A stretch of DNA of 64,000 nt from Bacteroidota bacterium (GCA_023423715.1 JAFAFC010000012.1:1-64000); one strand, 5' to 3'; shown: positions 1-9,040, numbered from the stretch's first letter. Notes: generated by a model from the letters alone, not told the origin. Program-made: numbers and translations.

Positions 1-555
1 TTTACTTACTTTAAAATTCTGGGTTGGGGCTGGTACTATCTAAGCACGGTGATTGACGATTTTAGCCGCTATATCGTTCATTGGGAATTGTGCCGAAATA
101 TGAAGGTGAATGATGTTCAAAGAACCACTGACCGAGCTGTGAAGAAAGCAGGTTTAAGAAAAGGACAAGTTCCGAAATTTCTATCGGACAACGGTTCTTG
201 CTATATTACCGAGGGATTAAAGGATTATTTACACGATAATCACGGCATGAAGCAAATCCATGGAAAGCCCGCTCATCCACAGACACAAGGCAAGATTGAA
301 CGCTACCACAGGACGATGAAAAATGTGGTGAAACTGCATCATTATTACAGTCCGGAGGAATTGCAAGCCGCTTTGGAAGTGTTTGTAAACCGCTACAACA
401 ATGAGCGTTATCACGAATCTTTGAAGAATCTCACTCCAGCGGATGTGTATTTTGGAAGAGCCGACGAAGTCTTGAAGATAACACAGCAGATAAAATCTGA
501 AACTCTAAAAAGAAGAAAAAAGGAATATTACAAAAGAAAATTAATCGAAACCTAA
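1..555 (+). CDS. IS3-like transposase OrfB, C-terminal part (partial, 5' end outside window)
   Basis: The frame is open from the first base to the stop at 553-555, so the gene begins left of the window. The product is an rve-fold DDE integrase core. The second catalytic Asp lies in LSDNGS and the Glu in GKIERYHR; the first Asp should lie just before the window, in the usual segment ahead of TYFK. The C-terminal YNxERxHxSL segment and the Lys/Arg-rich tail are typical of IS3-type OrfB proteins. OrfA, if present, is outside. A GTG at 49 could be mistaken for a start, but the upstream residues (TYFKILGWGWYYLS) belong to the domain. Confidence 0.88.
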   Translation, partial: FTYFKILGWGWYYLSTVIDDFSRYIVHWELCRNMKVNDVQRTTDRAVKKAGLRKGQVPKFLSDNGSCYITEGLKDYLHDNHGMKQIHGKPAHPQTQGKIERYHRTMKNVVKLHHYYSPEELQAALEVFVNRYNNERYHESLKNLTPADVYFGRADEVLKITQQIKSETLKRRKKEYYKRKLIET

Positions 556-620
556 TTTTTTTTTTTTAAAAGCAAAAACTAAACTTTAAATTCTATATTT
601 GAAAACCGAAAACACTATCT

Positions 621-649
621 AAGGAAAAGTCCACTTTCTTTTGAAGACA
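621..649. repeat. Probable right terminal inverted repeat of the IS
   Basis: Ninety bases after the transposase stop, the + strand reads AAGGAAAAGTCCACTTTC and ends in GAAGACA. On the other strand it begins TGTCTTCAAAAG, matching the TG...CA termini usual for IS3-family elements. The IS would end at about 649, only 14 bp from the stop codon of the relaxase gene. The left repeat is outside the window, so the pairing cannot be tested. Confidence 0.5.
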
Positions 650-662
650 TACAGTTCAAAGG

Positions 663-1901
663 TTATCTTCTTATTTTTTTATGATTATGCTCTTCATTTC
701 TTGAATTACTAATCCTCAAACTATCCTTATATTTCTCTTCCAGCCATTTTTGACTTTGAGTACCTTCAATTTTTAAAATCTTGTTTTTTTCCGTAGTGTC
801 ATATTCAATACTCAATTTAAGACTTTCAACCTTGAAACTTTTAAAGTATCGTGAAGAATAGATTTCACCGCTTATATGGATTTCTTGCTTTTCTAACAAC
901 TTTTTAATCAGTTCCGGCGGCAACCTCATTTTTTCACATTCGGTAACAATAGGAAGAGAATCTTTGACTTCAGGGTGATATTTCAATACTTTGTCAAAAA
1001 CCTTATTCTGCTTTTCTAATGTATTTTCAAGTTTTGAAACTGAATCCTGCATCTTTCCTTTTTCTCTGTCATTATCAATCCTAAGAATGTTCATTTCTTT
1101 TTTCATTTGTTCATTTTCCTTTTCCAATTTCTTAGTTTTAGACCCCGTTATAGCATTCGCAAAATTTTCAATTATTCTTTTTGAAGAAATATTCTTCTCA
1201 ATGGCTTTCAATTCAGATTGCTTTTGATTCTTTTCCTTTTCCAACTGTTGATTTTGGAGATGAAGGTCTCGGTAATATTCAGATGTGGAAATATGTTTGG
1301 CTTCCGAACCCTCTATCCCTCTTCTTAATCCATATTTTGCCATTGCTGCAGCATAGGTATTCTGATAGTGCTTCAGCTTATTTCTTGCCATTACATCATC
1401 GGCACAAAGCCTGTTGGCATTTGAATTTTTCTTTTTATATGTATGAGGATTATTGTCTTTTTTTGCTTTTCTTCTTTCTCCTGTGACTATTGGAATTATA
1501 GTAGCGTGAATATGAGGTGTTTTTTCATCCATATGCAATACCGCGGAAACCAAATTCTCTTCTCCGAAAGTTTCTTTAATCCAATCGAGATTATCTTTAC
1601 ACCAATTGTCTAATTGTTTGTTTTTCTCGATGGCTTTCATCGTTTCATGAGTTCCGGACAACATTATGCGAATGGCTCTCACCTGATTGATTCCTATCTT
1701 TCTTTTGAGATTGGCATTGTCCAACCTGTATTGTATTGCCGAAGTCCTGTTTTTGATTCCTTCAGGATAGGCAATCATTTCTTTATTGAGATGAGTTAGT
1801 GAAGCATCTGCGTTTTTCGGATGGATGGTTCTTTCTATATGGGCTGACATTCCGGAATCATTACCTTTGGCTTTTTCTAAATGTAGAACGGTATATGACA
1901 T
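663..1901 (-). CDS. MobV-family relaxase (Pre/Mob plasmid recombination enzyme)
   Basis: Nicks and transfers the element's DNA at oriT. The N-terminal 200 residues are a Mob_Pre domain. The metal-binding motif HMDEKTPHIH (residues 123-132) is the family hallmark, and an early HIER sequence (21-24) lies in the expected N-terminal position. Residues about 210-300 are a long Lys/Glu-rich coiled coil, common in MobV proteins. The gene starts with ATG at 1901, directly downstream of the palindromic region at 1931-2020, which is where MobV enzymes have their nic site. The length of 412 residues is normal. The 3' end abuts an IS end but the reading frame appears complete. Confidence 0.93.
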   Translation of the reverse strand: MSYTVLHLEKAKGNDSGMSAHIERTIHPKNADASLTHLNKEMIAYPEGIKNRTSAIQYRLDNANLKRKIGINQVRAIRIMLSGTHETMKAIEKNKQLDNWCKDNLDWIKETFGEENLVSAVLHMDEKTPHIHATIIPIVTGERRKAKKDNNPHTYKKKNSNANRLCADDVMARNKLKHYQNTYAAAMAKYGLRRGIEGSEAKHISTSEYYRDLHLQNQQLEKEKNQKQSELKAIEKNISSKRIIENFANAITGSKTKKLEKENEQMKKEMNILRIDNDREKGKMQDSVSKLENTLEKQNKVFDKVLKYHPEVKDSLPIVTECEKMRLPPELIKKLLEKQEIHISGEIYSSRYFKSFKVESLKLSIEYDTTEKNKILKIEGTQSQKWLEEKYKDSLRISNSRNEEHNHKKIRR

Positions 1902-1930
1902 TGCTTTTTAATTTAATTTTTAAACAATTC

Positions 1931-2020
1931 GGGGGTTTCCAAAGGGGGAGTATCCCCCTTGGCTTATTGGGGCTTTTTTAGTGAAGTGCAACGGAGCGTT
2001 AAGAAAAAGCCCTAATAAGC
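1931..2020. promoter_or_regulatory. Candidate oriT: two nested palindromes ahead of the MobV relaxase
   Basis: Arm pair 1 is CCAAAGGGGG (1939-1948) with CCCCCTTGG (1954-1962) around a 5-nt loop. Arm pair 2 is 17 bp: GCTTATTGGGGCTTTTT (1962-1978) with its complement at 2004-2020, one G-T mismatch, and a 25-nt loop. It lies immediately upstream of the relaxase, the known position of oriT in MobV elements. The right arm overlaps the last codons of the primase gene. The exact nic site cannot be assigned from sequence alone. Confidence 0.68.
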
Positions 2021-3010
2021 TATGGCTTTTTTTATCAAAAGTCTGCCGTGCAGTCTACACCTTTTTCTTTTATAGGTATTCGCCTGTTCAGGATTTCGGC
2101 TCTCGTCAATATCATTGACAAAATTATTTTTTAGACTACTTCTGCTTTTGAGATAATCGTTCAGGTCTTTATAATCGGAATAGGTTATCGAAAAATCCTT
2201 CGCTTCCGGAAATTCTTCCATCAATTTCGAAGTAGCTTTTTTTCCAGCAGCATCATTGTCAAGTAGCAAACTTGGTCTTAGTTTGTTTTCTTTTATCCAT
2301 TCCACAGCTTTATTGAGATTGGAAAGGGAATTCAGGATAACACAATCTACTTTAAACTGTTTTTCATTCTTTAAAGTGAGATGGGACAGAAAATCAAACA
2401 TACCTTCGTAGACCAAGCAGATTTTATTTTCCTGATTTGAATCTGCACCTTTAATTACCGAGATATCCTGAGAAGTACAACCTTTGAAGAATTCGGAACG
2501 AAGATGATAGCCTCCATTGTTACTAAGCCATCCCAATGCTTTATATTTCCTGTCACCCACGGAATAATGAATCTCCTGTAGATATTTCCCAGCAGTATCA
2601 ACATTGATTTTACGCTCCTGTAAATACTTCAACAATTTTAAATCCTGAAGAAATTGTATTTTTTCAATGTTGACACTGGATTGTCTTGTGGTCATTTGAT
2701 ATCCTATTTTCTCTCTCTTATCATTGAAGATAGAATCTGTTTTTAGATTTAAGCCTTTCAGAAAAGTAAGTGCCTCAGAAATTGTTCTGGCTTTTTGCAT
2801 AGCTATAACAAGGTCAATAATGGTTCCTCCTTGGGCAGAGCCATGGTCGTACCATAGATTCAGTTTATCATCAACTTTCATCGATGCCGTTCTTTCCGTT
2901 CTCAAGGGAGAGAGGTAAAAATGGTTGTCCCGAACAGTTCTTTGAGGTTGATATCCTAAAGCATTCAGGAAATCGATAATCCTTATATTTTTCGCTGTCT
3001 TTGTATTCAT
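2012..3010 (-). CDS. Toprim-domain primase-like protein of the mobilizable element
   Basis: 332 residues. The N-terminal part (about 1-90) resembles the front of bacterial primases: a short helix followed by NHFYLSPLRTERTASMKV and YDHGSAQGGTIIDL. The zinc-finger cysteines of true DnaG are absent, as is common in these element primases. The C-terminal half is a toprim domain, with ICLVYEGMFDFLS carrying the catalytic Glu and SLLLDNDAAGKKA the D-x-D motif. Such proteins are thought to prime the transferred strand after mobilization. It follows the ATPase gene and its last codons form one arm of the oriT palindrome. Confidence 0.85.
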   Translation of the reverse strand: MNTKTAKNIRIIDFLNALGYQPQRTVRDNHFYLSPLRTERTASMKVDDKLNLWYDHGSAQGGTIIDLVIAMQKARTISEALTFLKGLNLKTDSIFNDKREKIGYQMTTRQSSVNIEKIQFLQDLKLLKYLQERKINVDTAGKYLQEIHYSVGDRKYKALGWLSNNGGYHLRSEFFKGCTSQDISVIKGADSNQENKICLVYEGMFDFLSHLTLKNEKQFKVDCVILNSLSNLNKAVEWIKENKLRPSLLLDNDAAGKKATSKLMEEFPEAKDFSITYSDYKDLNDYLKSRSSLKNNFVNDIDESRNPEQANTYKRKRCRLHGRLLIKKAIAY

Positions 3011-3174
3011 TTATTTTGGATTTATGGAGTATTCTTTTTCTTTCAACAGCAATTTTGCCACTGAAAAGAAAAATCAGTATTGGGTTATGGGGGTTCGATG
3101 ACTGGTTTAGACTGGTATACTAATATAAATTAGAAAACCAGACTAAACCAATAGACCATTGAATGATTTTGGAC

Positions 3175-4212
3175 TCAGTAGTAAAAGTTAGGGTTGAATT
3201 TATAAGACCTCCCTTCTTTGAATATCATCGTTTTGTTTTGACAAAAGACCTTCAATTTTTTAGCCTTATTGGTTCCAAAATCATATCCGAAATGAGAATA
3301 GGATTCTATGAGCTTTGAAATCAATTCTCCATAGGAAAGTGATTTTTGGTCTTTGAAAACGAGCGATAATGCTTCCCGATGTATCTGTTCCGATATTTCT
3401 AGATAATCGAATCCCTTGGCTTGACCTGTCTGTATATGATAGTCATCCACAGGCTCAGGCAGACCATCGTCATCAATCCTGAAGGCAAAAGGTTCAAACT
3501 CAACATCACGAATACTCATCGGTTTTACAATAGAGATATTCGGGTCTTTTTCATCTCTTACCACTTGTAGTATAGTTTCGGCTTTATTCAGTAGTTCAGT
3601 TCCCAAATGTCCCCGTGCATTATCATCCGTTTTATTCACATGCAAAACAGTGTGAATATGCAACTGATAGACCTCTGTCCATATCATCAGTTTGGAAATA
3701 ATCTCGGTAGATTCATTCGGGGAATTGATGTCAAAAACCAAATCTCTGATTCCGTCAATAATGACCAACCCCAGTGAAGCTGTGCTTTTGATTGCTTCTT
3801 CGATGATCTGAATACGGGTTGATGGATTGAATCTTCTTAGACAGACGAATTCAAGATTCTCGGGTTGGATCTCCTTACTCATTCCCGAAAGTTCAATAAT
3901 CCTTGACAATACCTTCTGGCTGTGATACGGACTTTGTTCAGTATCGAAGTAAATGATTTTCCTCTTATCATCAGGCATTGCCGCATTGTAATTGAGCATC
4001 AGACGACAGACCAGAGCTGCTGCGGTCATCGCTGTAACGCTAAAGGTCTTTCTGCTTTTGGCTTTTCCAACGGTAGCGGAAAAATTACCAAGTGTTCCCA
4101 CAACAGATTCATCAATACGGATGACCACAGGCGGATATTCAAATTTATCTGTAATTAACAGCCTTGAGGAATGCCATAGACTTTTTATGTCTTTTTTGTT
4201 ATCCATCATCAT
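3175..4212 (-). CDS. RepA-like RecA-fold ATPase of the mobilizable element
   Basis: 345 residues. The P-loop is GKAKSRKT (49-56), a variant in which Arg replaces the usual second Gly; this is familiar in Bacteroidota element ATPases. Walker B is LGLVIIDG with Asp153, and HVNKTDDNARGHLGTE is a sensor-like stretch near 195-210. The family includes helicases and replication ATPases of the plasmid RepA type, so a role in processing or replicating the element DNA is inferred. The first three codons are consecutive ATGs; the first overlaps the stop of the upstream gene by 4 bp (ATGA), so translation is probably coupled. A 160-bp gap to the primase gene shows nothing notable. Confidence 0.82.
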   Translation of the reverse strand: MMMDNKKDIKSLWHSSRLLITDKFEYPPVVIRIDESVVGTLGNFSATVGKAKSRKTFSVTAMTAAALVCRLMLNYNAAMPDDKRKIIYFDTEQSPYHSQKVLSRIIELSGMSKEIQPENLEFVCLRRFNPSTRIQIIEEAIKSTASLGLVIIDGIRDLVFDINSPNESTEIISKLMIWTEVYQLHIHTVLHVNKTDDNARGHLGTELLNKAETILQVVRDEKDPNISIVKPMSIRDVEFEPFAFRIDDDGLPEPVDDYHIQTGQAKGFDYLEISEQIHREALSLVFKDQKSLSYGELISKLIESYSHFGYDFGTNKAKKLKVFCQNKTMIFKEGRSYKFNPNFYY

Positions 4213-4511
4213 TTCCTTCCTCCTATTTTACGTCCGGCTAGTTCTAATGCCAGCTCTGCATCCACGATGATTTTACGCCCTATTTGTGTGATGGCTTTAT
4301 CTATTTTTCCACTTTGTTTGATACGGTTGGCTGTGGGAATACTGCACCCGAAAAGGCGTGCAATTCCGGCGATTCCGTAAACGTGTTTTTTTATGGAATT
4401 ATTGAGAGGAATAGGTTGAGCTTCTTTATACCCATCGGTTTTCTGAAGATAGAGAAATTCTTCGCCTGTCATCTGCCAGAGAGGTTTCTGCTTAAGTTCG
4501 GTTAGGTTCAT
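4209..4511 (-). CDS. DUF3853-type small DNA-binding protein
   Basis: 100 residues. The second half (about 45-95) reads as a helix-turn-helix of the excisionase/MerR-like kind (IARLFGCSIPTANRIKQSGK, then a beta-wing IGRKIIVD). DUF3853 proteins sit next to the RepA-like ATPase in many Bacteroidota mobilizable islands, as here. A role as accessory replication or excision factor is inferred from position only. It overlaps the ATPase gene by 4 bp. Confidence 0.72.
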   Translation of the reverse strand: MNLTELKQKPLWQMTGEEFLYLQKTDGYKEAQPIPLNNSIKKHVYGIAGIARLFGCSIPTANRIKQSGKIDKAITQIGRKIIVDAELALELAGRKIGGRK

Positions 4512-4688
4512 ATCTTTTTACAATGTTATGGTTAAACAAGCCTTGTACTTCGGCGTTATTGTTCGAACACATTGCAAATCTATGATGGGAAAAGAGTGGT
4601 AAGGAGGTGGATTTATGAAATTTGTATCATTGATAATCAATGAGTATTAAATATATTTTAAGTGGTAAAAGTGGTTGCTTATGGGATA

Positions 4689-5732
4689 TCAGGAAATAGT
4701 ATTGAATATTGACTCAATAACGTCTTTAAATTCTTTATTTTTCTTATTGCCTTCTTCAGAACTTACCGCTACGGTTTTATATTTGGAATTATAAGTCTCC
4801 CATTTAATTCCTAATTGATCGAGTAGGGCTGTTCTCCATTCTTTATTTTCATCAGACTGAAGACAATCATATAGTTTTGAAATTAAATGATAGGTTCGCT
4901 CTTTTTCACGATTCCTAATGATCAGCTTAGCATTTGATGGTCGCAGATTGAGAATGTTATAAAAATTTATAACACCCAAATTCTCGAATTGCATGCCATT
5001 ACATTCTTTATGAATGGATGATATTAATTGCATATCAAAATATTCTCCATGTTTTGGTTCGGAATTTTCCTCGGAATTTGGTCTTATTTCATCAAAAAAA
5101 TAATTATTTAAGACCAAAAGAAAAGAACTTTCCAATTCGCAAATCTTTCCAAAAACATTATCGGCAAACTTTAGGGATTCTTGACGCAATTTTTCTTTCT
5201 CCCGATAAAGTTCATCAAGTTTTCCTTGTTCGATCTTATATAAATTGGAAAATTTGTTTACTTTTTCTTCAAACTCCCTAACTCTCACTTCATCACCTTT
5301 CCAACTTGCCGATTCCAAAGAATTTTTTGCATCCCTTAATTCTATATACTGATTATTGGTATATTTTTCTTGAGCTTTTATTTTGGAGTCGAAGGAATTG
5401 GCTCTATCCCAGCAAATTTCAAATGTATCTATATTATCTAAAGAATTTATATGGTCATTATACTTTTCGATATTCTTTTTTATCACTTTCCGCAATATCG
5501 AAAAAAACTGTACTTGTTTTTCCTTGTCTTTGGAAGTGATGAAATTTAAAACTGCTTTTTCAAAATTTTCAAGATTTCTGAATTGATTGAAAAAAGCAAC
5601 AATTTGCTGTTGTTCTTCAAAATGCAATATTTTGTTTTTCAGTATGTTTTGATATATTTTGTCTAATTTCGTGTATTTCGGCAATATATCCATAATTTGA
5701 TATAGAGAACCTTGAGTTTTATTTTCTTCCAT
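4689..5732 (-). CDS. Hypothetical protein of the mobilizable element (coiled coil)
   Basis: 347 residues, no family recognised with confidence. Residues about 125-200 are a charged coiled coil. The last 100 residues form a mixed segment (NLRPSNAKLIIRNREKERTYH) that could be a winged-helix or adaptor domain. The gene lies 8 bp downstream of the integrase gene on the same strand, so it is probably co-transcribed with it. Proteins in this position in related islands are usually annotated as hypothetical. There is no signal peptide and no membrane segment. Confidence 0.6.
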   Translation of the reverse strand: MEENKTQGSLYQIMDILPKYTKLDKIYQNILKNKILHFEEQQQIVAFFNQFRNLENFEKAVLNFITSKDKEKQVQFFSILRKVIKKNIEKYNDHINSLDNIDTFEICWDRANSFDSKIKAQEKYTNNQYIELRDAKNSLESASWKGDEVRVREFEEKVNKFSNLYKIEQGKLDELYREKEKLRQESLKFADNVFGKICELESSFLLVLNNYFFDEIRPNSEENSEPKHGEYFDMQLISSIHKECNGMQFENLGVINFYNILNLRPSNAKLIIRNREKERTYHLISKLYDCLQSDENKEWRTALLDQLGIKWETYNSKYKTVAVSSEEGNKKNKEFKDVIESIFNTIS

Positions 5733-5740
5733 TTGTCAAA

Positions 5741-7030
5741 TTATAATTGATTGAATTTGTCCATTGCACTGGCTTTGATTTCGTCAGCAATATCAATATA
5801 GGGTTTCATCGCCTTATAATCACTGTGTCCAGTCCATTTCATGACAACCTGCGCAGGAATACCCAATGAAAGGGCATTACAAATAAATGTCCGCCTTCCT
5901 GCATGAGTTCCCAAAAGAGCATACTTTGGTGTCACTTCATCGATTCGCTTATTTCCTTTATAGTAGACCTCCCGTACAGGCTCGTCAATTTCCGCCAATT
6001 CCGCCAGTTCTTTCAAATAATCGTTCATCTTCTGATTGGTGATGACCGGAAGAACTTTATCATACTCAAAATGAACTTCTTTATACTTGTCCAGTATTGC
6101 TTTGCTGTGGTTGTTTAACTCGATAATTAAACTGTCCGCAGTTTTTACAGTGGTAATTTCGATATGGTTGTCTTTTACATCACTGCGCCTCAAATTGAAT
6201 ACATCTGAATATCTAAGCCCTGTAAAACACTGGAACAAAAAAACATCACGAACTCTCTCTAAGTATTTTTTTGTTTCCGGAATTTTGTATTCTCTCAATT
6301 TCGTCAATTCTGCCCAGGTCAAAAATATAACCTTCTTTTGAGTGGTCTTTAATTTTGGTTTAAATAATTCAAAGGCAAAATTTGAGGTGTATCCTTTCTT
6401 TTTGCTCCAGCGAAGAAACCATTTTAGAAATCCTATCTGCTTACCGATGGTACTATTTCGAAAGCTCTTCTTGTCACGGAGATAGTTTACAAATTCAGTG
6501 AGTTTGTTCTCGTCCCATGATTCGAAAGTCAAATTTTTATCAAAATCTTCCAAATGCTTTTTCGTGGTGGCAAATTTTTCATAGGTTGCTTCTGTCCAAT
6601 TGTTATGAACTCCGCATTCTCGTACAAATTCATCAAATTTACCCATGAACGAAAGTATTGAGGATTCTAATTCAAGACTATTAGGCAAATCCTTATTTTG
6701 CCGATTATTGAATGCTGCTTTAAGTTGTTCAGGAGTAGGAATGATTTCGTTTACTTCACATTCTTTGAAAATATCCTGTATATCCGAATAATATTTTAAA
6801 AGATCTGAATTGATTTCGGCTGCGGTCTGCTTAAGTTTATTGGTACAGCCATTTTTTACACGCTGCTTGTCTTTATCCCATTTGGAAAAATCGATACGGT
6901 AGCCTGTGGTAAATTCTATCCTTTTATTATGGTAAATAACACGCATACGGATAGGTACATTTTCAATCACAGGAAGACCGTCTTTCTTTCTTTTTTCAAG
7001 CGCAAAAACTATATTTCGTTTGATATTCAT
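5741..7030 (-). CDS. int: Tyrosine recombinase (integrase) of the mobilizable element
   Basis: 429 residues from the preferred ATG at 7030. An upstream ATG at 7087 would add 19 residues unlike the Arm-type N-terminus MNIKRNIVFALEKRKK typical of this family. The domains are an N-terminal Arm-DNA-binding strand segment (1-90), a SAM-like core-binding domain (about 125-220) and the catalytic domain (235-429). Catalytic residues are visible: Arg273 (GLRYSD), His376-x-x-Arg379 (THAGRR), His402 (GHSD) and Tyr411. This is the NBU/Tn-type Bacteroidota integrase that generally targets tRNA 3' ends. Its position at the extreme right of the element fits integration at 7189-7202. Confidence 0.93.
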   Translation of the reverse strand: MNIKRNIVFALEKRKKDGLPVIENVPIRMRVIYHNKRIEFTTGYRIDFSKWDKDKQRVKNGCTNKLKQTAAEINSDLLKYYSDIQDIFKECEVNEIIPTPEQLKAAFNNRQNKDLPNSLELESSILSFMGKFDEFVRECGVHNNWTEATYEKFATTKKHLEDFDKNLTFESWDENKLTEFVNYLRDKKSFRNSTIGKQIGFLKWFLRWSKKKGYTSNFAFELFKPKLKTTQKKVIFLTWAELTKLREYKIPETKKYLERVRDVFLFQCFTGLRYSDVFNLRRSDVKDNHIEITTVKTADSLIIELNNHSKAILDKYKEVHFEYDKVLPVITNQKMNDYLKELAELAEIDEPVREVYYKGNKRIDEVTPKYALLGTHAGRRTFICNALSLGIPAQVVMKWTGHSDYKAMKPYIDIADEIKASAMDKFNQL

Positions 7031-7188
7031 GGGTGCATAACATATTAATCGACACCCAAATTTACACCCAATTATTGAGATATACAAAGATTTTTTATGA
7101 TACTCAACTATAACAACAAATTCGTACTATACCTGATTATCAATATTTTGATATTCTATAATCATCTAATAGGGTTCAGGAGAAAGAG

Positions 7189-7202
7189 CCTTCCTCTCTG
7201 CA
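7189..7202. other. Candidate right attachment site (tRNA 3'-end-like core)
   Basis: CCTTCCTCTCTGCA lies 160 bp outside the integrase start and immediately before an intrinsic terminator. It resembles the 3' acceptor strand of a tRNA gene, and from memory is similar to the 14-bp core used by NBU1 in a tRNA-Leu gene. No tRNA body precedes it, as expected if the tRNA itself sits at the other, unseen end of the element. The partner copy needed for proof is outside the window. Confidence 0.42.
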
Positions 7203-7206
7203 AAAA

Positions 7207-7233
7207 AGCATTGTGAAAACAATGCTTTTTTTT
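7207..7233. terminator. Intrinsic terminator (bidirectional)
   Basis: Stem AGCATTGT / ACAATGCT with a GAAA loop, preceded by six A and followed by eight T. It can end the minus-strand regulator gene that stops at 7240, or a + strand tRNA transcript originally lying to its left. Confidence 0.85.
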
Positions 7234-7239
7234 GGTCCT

Positions 7240-8796
7240 TTATTTTTCTTCTTTTCTTAAAAACTGAATGTATTGAGAGGGTGAAATTCCAGTCTTGGTT
7301 TTAAAATTCGTCGCAAATTGACTATGAGAACTATAGCCACACATGTCAGAAATGGCGGCGATTTTATAATTTAATAGTTTCGGATTTTCTTTTAATTCTT
7401 TCGAAATATATTCAATTCTAATGTTATTGAGATAGTTATAGAAGTCTTCGTTTCGATGTTTTTTTAAGACGTAGCTTAGATTTCGCGGCGTTATTTTTAG
7501 CAAAACGGCTAGTTTTGCTGCTGACATATTTTTTGCTGTAAAAAAGTTTTTCTTTTCGAGTTGCTCAAGTTGTTTTACGATCTCGCTTTCATTTTCAATT
7601 TCCTTACTGCCATTTTCATTTTGTACATCAGAATCGATTGATGATGTATTTTTTTGAGTCGAAGTCTGATTTTCATTAGTATTAGTATTTTTTTTATTGA
7701 GATCTTCAATGATTTTAAGGTACGCTTGTTTTAGCTTTTTATTTCGTTTATTAATGAAATAGACAATACTCAAAAGAAAAAGTGTGGAAAGGATACTTAG
7801 ACTAATCCACAATTGTGTTTTACCTTCCTGTTGTTTAAGTTTTACTTTGGACTTTTGAAACTCATATTTTATTAAATCTCTGCTGTTGAGGCGTTCTTTT
7901 TTCGTTATTACATCCACTTCTTTGGAGTAGGATAGCTGCTCTTTTGGAGGGTCGAAATTAGCTTCCAATCGCTCCATGAGAATTAGTTTTACGATAGGAT
8001 AGGTGTTTTTGTTTTTTGCGATCGAATAAGCTGAATCAAAATAGGCTTTTGACTCTTCACTATTCTTTTCTTCTATTGCAATTAAAGCTCTTGCTAGCTC
8101 GTAAATTTCTAATAAAGTTGGGTTTGTTTCTTTTAAGTTTCCGCTGAATAATGATTTTGCATAGTCCAAACTTTTTCTTCCGTCATTTATAGAACCACAT
8201 TTTACTTGGGCGAAAGCTAATTGAGCATACGTTGCAAAAATATAATCAGGATCTTTCTTTTGAATGTTTAGAGGGACAAGAGATAAAAATTTTTTTCGAG
8301 CAGTAGCCGCTTCGCAATAAGCCTCGTCAATATCTTTTAATTTTGAAAGATTGTAATAATATTCTGCTTCTTTATAAGGGTTTTTTGATTTTTTGATAAG
8401 CTCTTGCTCTCGTTCCCATGCCTCGTTAGATTGCTGTATTAAGCCAGCCCTACGATAAGAAATTACCAAGGTATTTATGTAGCCACGTTGCATATCAATC
8501 GGGGCATTTCCTTTCCCTAACTGATCAGCTTTTTCCAAATAAAAAATAGCATTTACGTATTCACCTTGTCTATACATATAGGTTCCTTTGATGAAGTTGG
8601 CAAATGTAAGTTCCTCTTTGGTTTGTGCTAGTTCAAGTAATTTTGTTGAATTGAACTCTAGATTCGAGTCAGATGTATTTACTAGTTCTTTATAGTGCAG
8701 AAATTGTTGCGTTTTTGATGGGTCAAGTTGAGCTTGACTAAATAGAAATGAGGAAACAAAGCACAAAAGTACAGCGAGTAAATTTTTCAGGCACAT
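7240..8796 (-). CDS. Membrane-tethered TPR / AraC-type regulator, paralogue 1
   Basis: 518 residues from ATG 8796, chosen because the signal sequence starts there (MCLKNLLAVLLCFVSSFLFS). Order: signal peptide, a periplasmic helical TPR-like region (to about 325), one membrane helix (about 329-348), a cytoplasmic linker with coiled coil and Asn/Thr-rich stretch, and an AraC-type double helix-turn-helix at the C-terminus (about 418-512, CGYSSHSQFATNFKTKTG). This is the layout of a one-component transmembrane sensor-regulator. It shares the motifs LKDIDEAYC-x6-RKK and LILMERLE with the two proteins at 10454-13620. The upstream ATG at 8850 adds residues that would displace the signal peptide. Confidence 0.85.
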   Translation of the reverse strand: MCLKNLLAVLLCFVSSFLFSQAQLDPSKTQQFLHYKELVNTSDSNLEFNSTKLLELAQTKEELTFANFIKGTYMYRQGEYVNAIFYLEKADQLGKGNAPIDMQRGYINTLVISYRRAGLIQQSNEAWEREQELIKKSKNPYKEAEYYYNLSKLKDIDEAYCEAATARKKFLSLVPLNIQKKDPDYIFATYAQLAFAQVKCGSINDGRKSLDYAKSLFSGNLKETNPTLLEIYELARALIAIEEKNSEESKAYFDSAYSIAKNKNTYPIVKLILMERLEANFDPPKEQLSYSKEVDVITKKERLNSRDLIKYEFQKSKVKLKQQEGKTQLWISLSILSTLFLLSIVYFINKRNKKLKQAYLKIIEDLNKKNTNTNENQTSTQKNTSSIDSDVQNENGSKEIENESEIVKQLEQLEKKNFFTAKNMSAAKLAVLLKITPRNLSYVLKKHRNEDFYNYLNNIRIEYISKELKENPKLLNYKIAAISDMCGYSSHSQFATNFKTKTGISPSQYIQFLRKEEK

Positions 8797-9040
8797 GTAT
8801 TTCTTTTTCTCCAATAATTGGTGGATGGGACCAATAAGGGGTTGCTTCAAATTTACTAAAATTTATAGTAGAATTTTATGTTATGATGAAATTCATGTTA
8901 AAATTAATCTTGAATTTAATTTTAAATCTTAATTCAATGTACAATTTTGTGATAAATCAATTTTTTTTTGGCACTTTTCGAGATGATTTGCAATCTTATT
9001 TTCTTGCTAATTTGACTCAAAAATCAACAAAATTTTCAAG

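Larger units (their letters stand above)
1..7202. mobile_element. Integrative mobilizable element, right part (left end outside window)
   Basis: From right to left this block encodes a tyrosine integrase, an unknown protein, a DUF3853-type protein, a RecA-fold ATPase, a toprim primase and a MobV relaxase, with an oriT-like palindrome ahead of the relaxase. That is the usual content of Bacteroidota mobilizable islands of the NBU type, which carry no mating-pore genes and rely on a helper conjugative element. No type IV secretion gene is visible here. The right boundary is inferred from a tRNA-3'-end-like sequence at 7189-7202, just outside the integrase gene. The left boundary lies beyond the window. 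Confidence 0.75.

Noticed and set aside
4617..4652. Short + strand frame (12 codons including stop) preceded by AAGGAGG in the gap 4512-4688
   Set aside because: Too short to support; purine-rich stretches are frequent here and Bacteroidota rarely depend on such sites.
7140..7205. Complete tRNA gene at the element junction
   Set aside because: Only the 3'-end-like stretch is present; no D-arm or anticodon arm can be formed on either strand.
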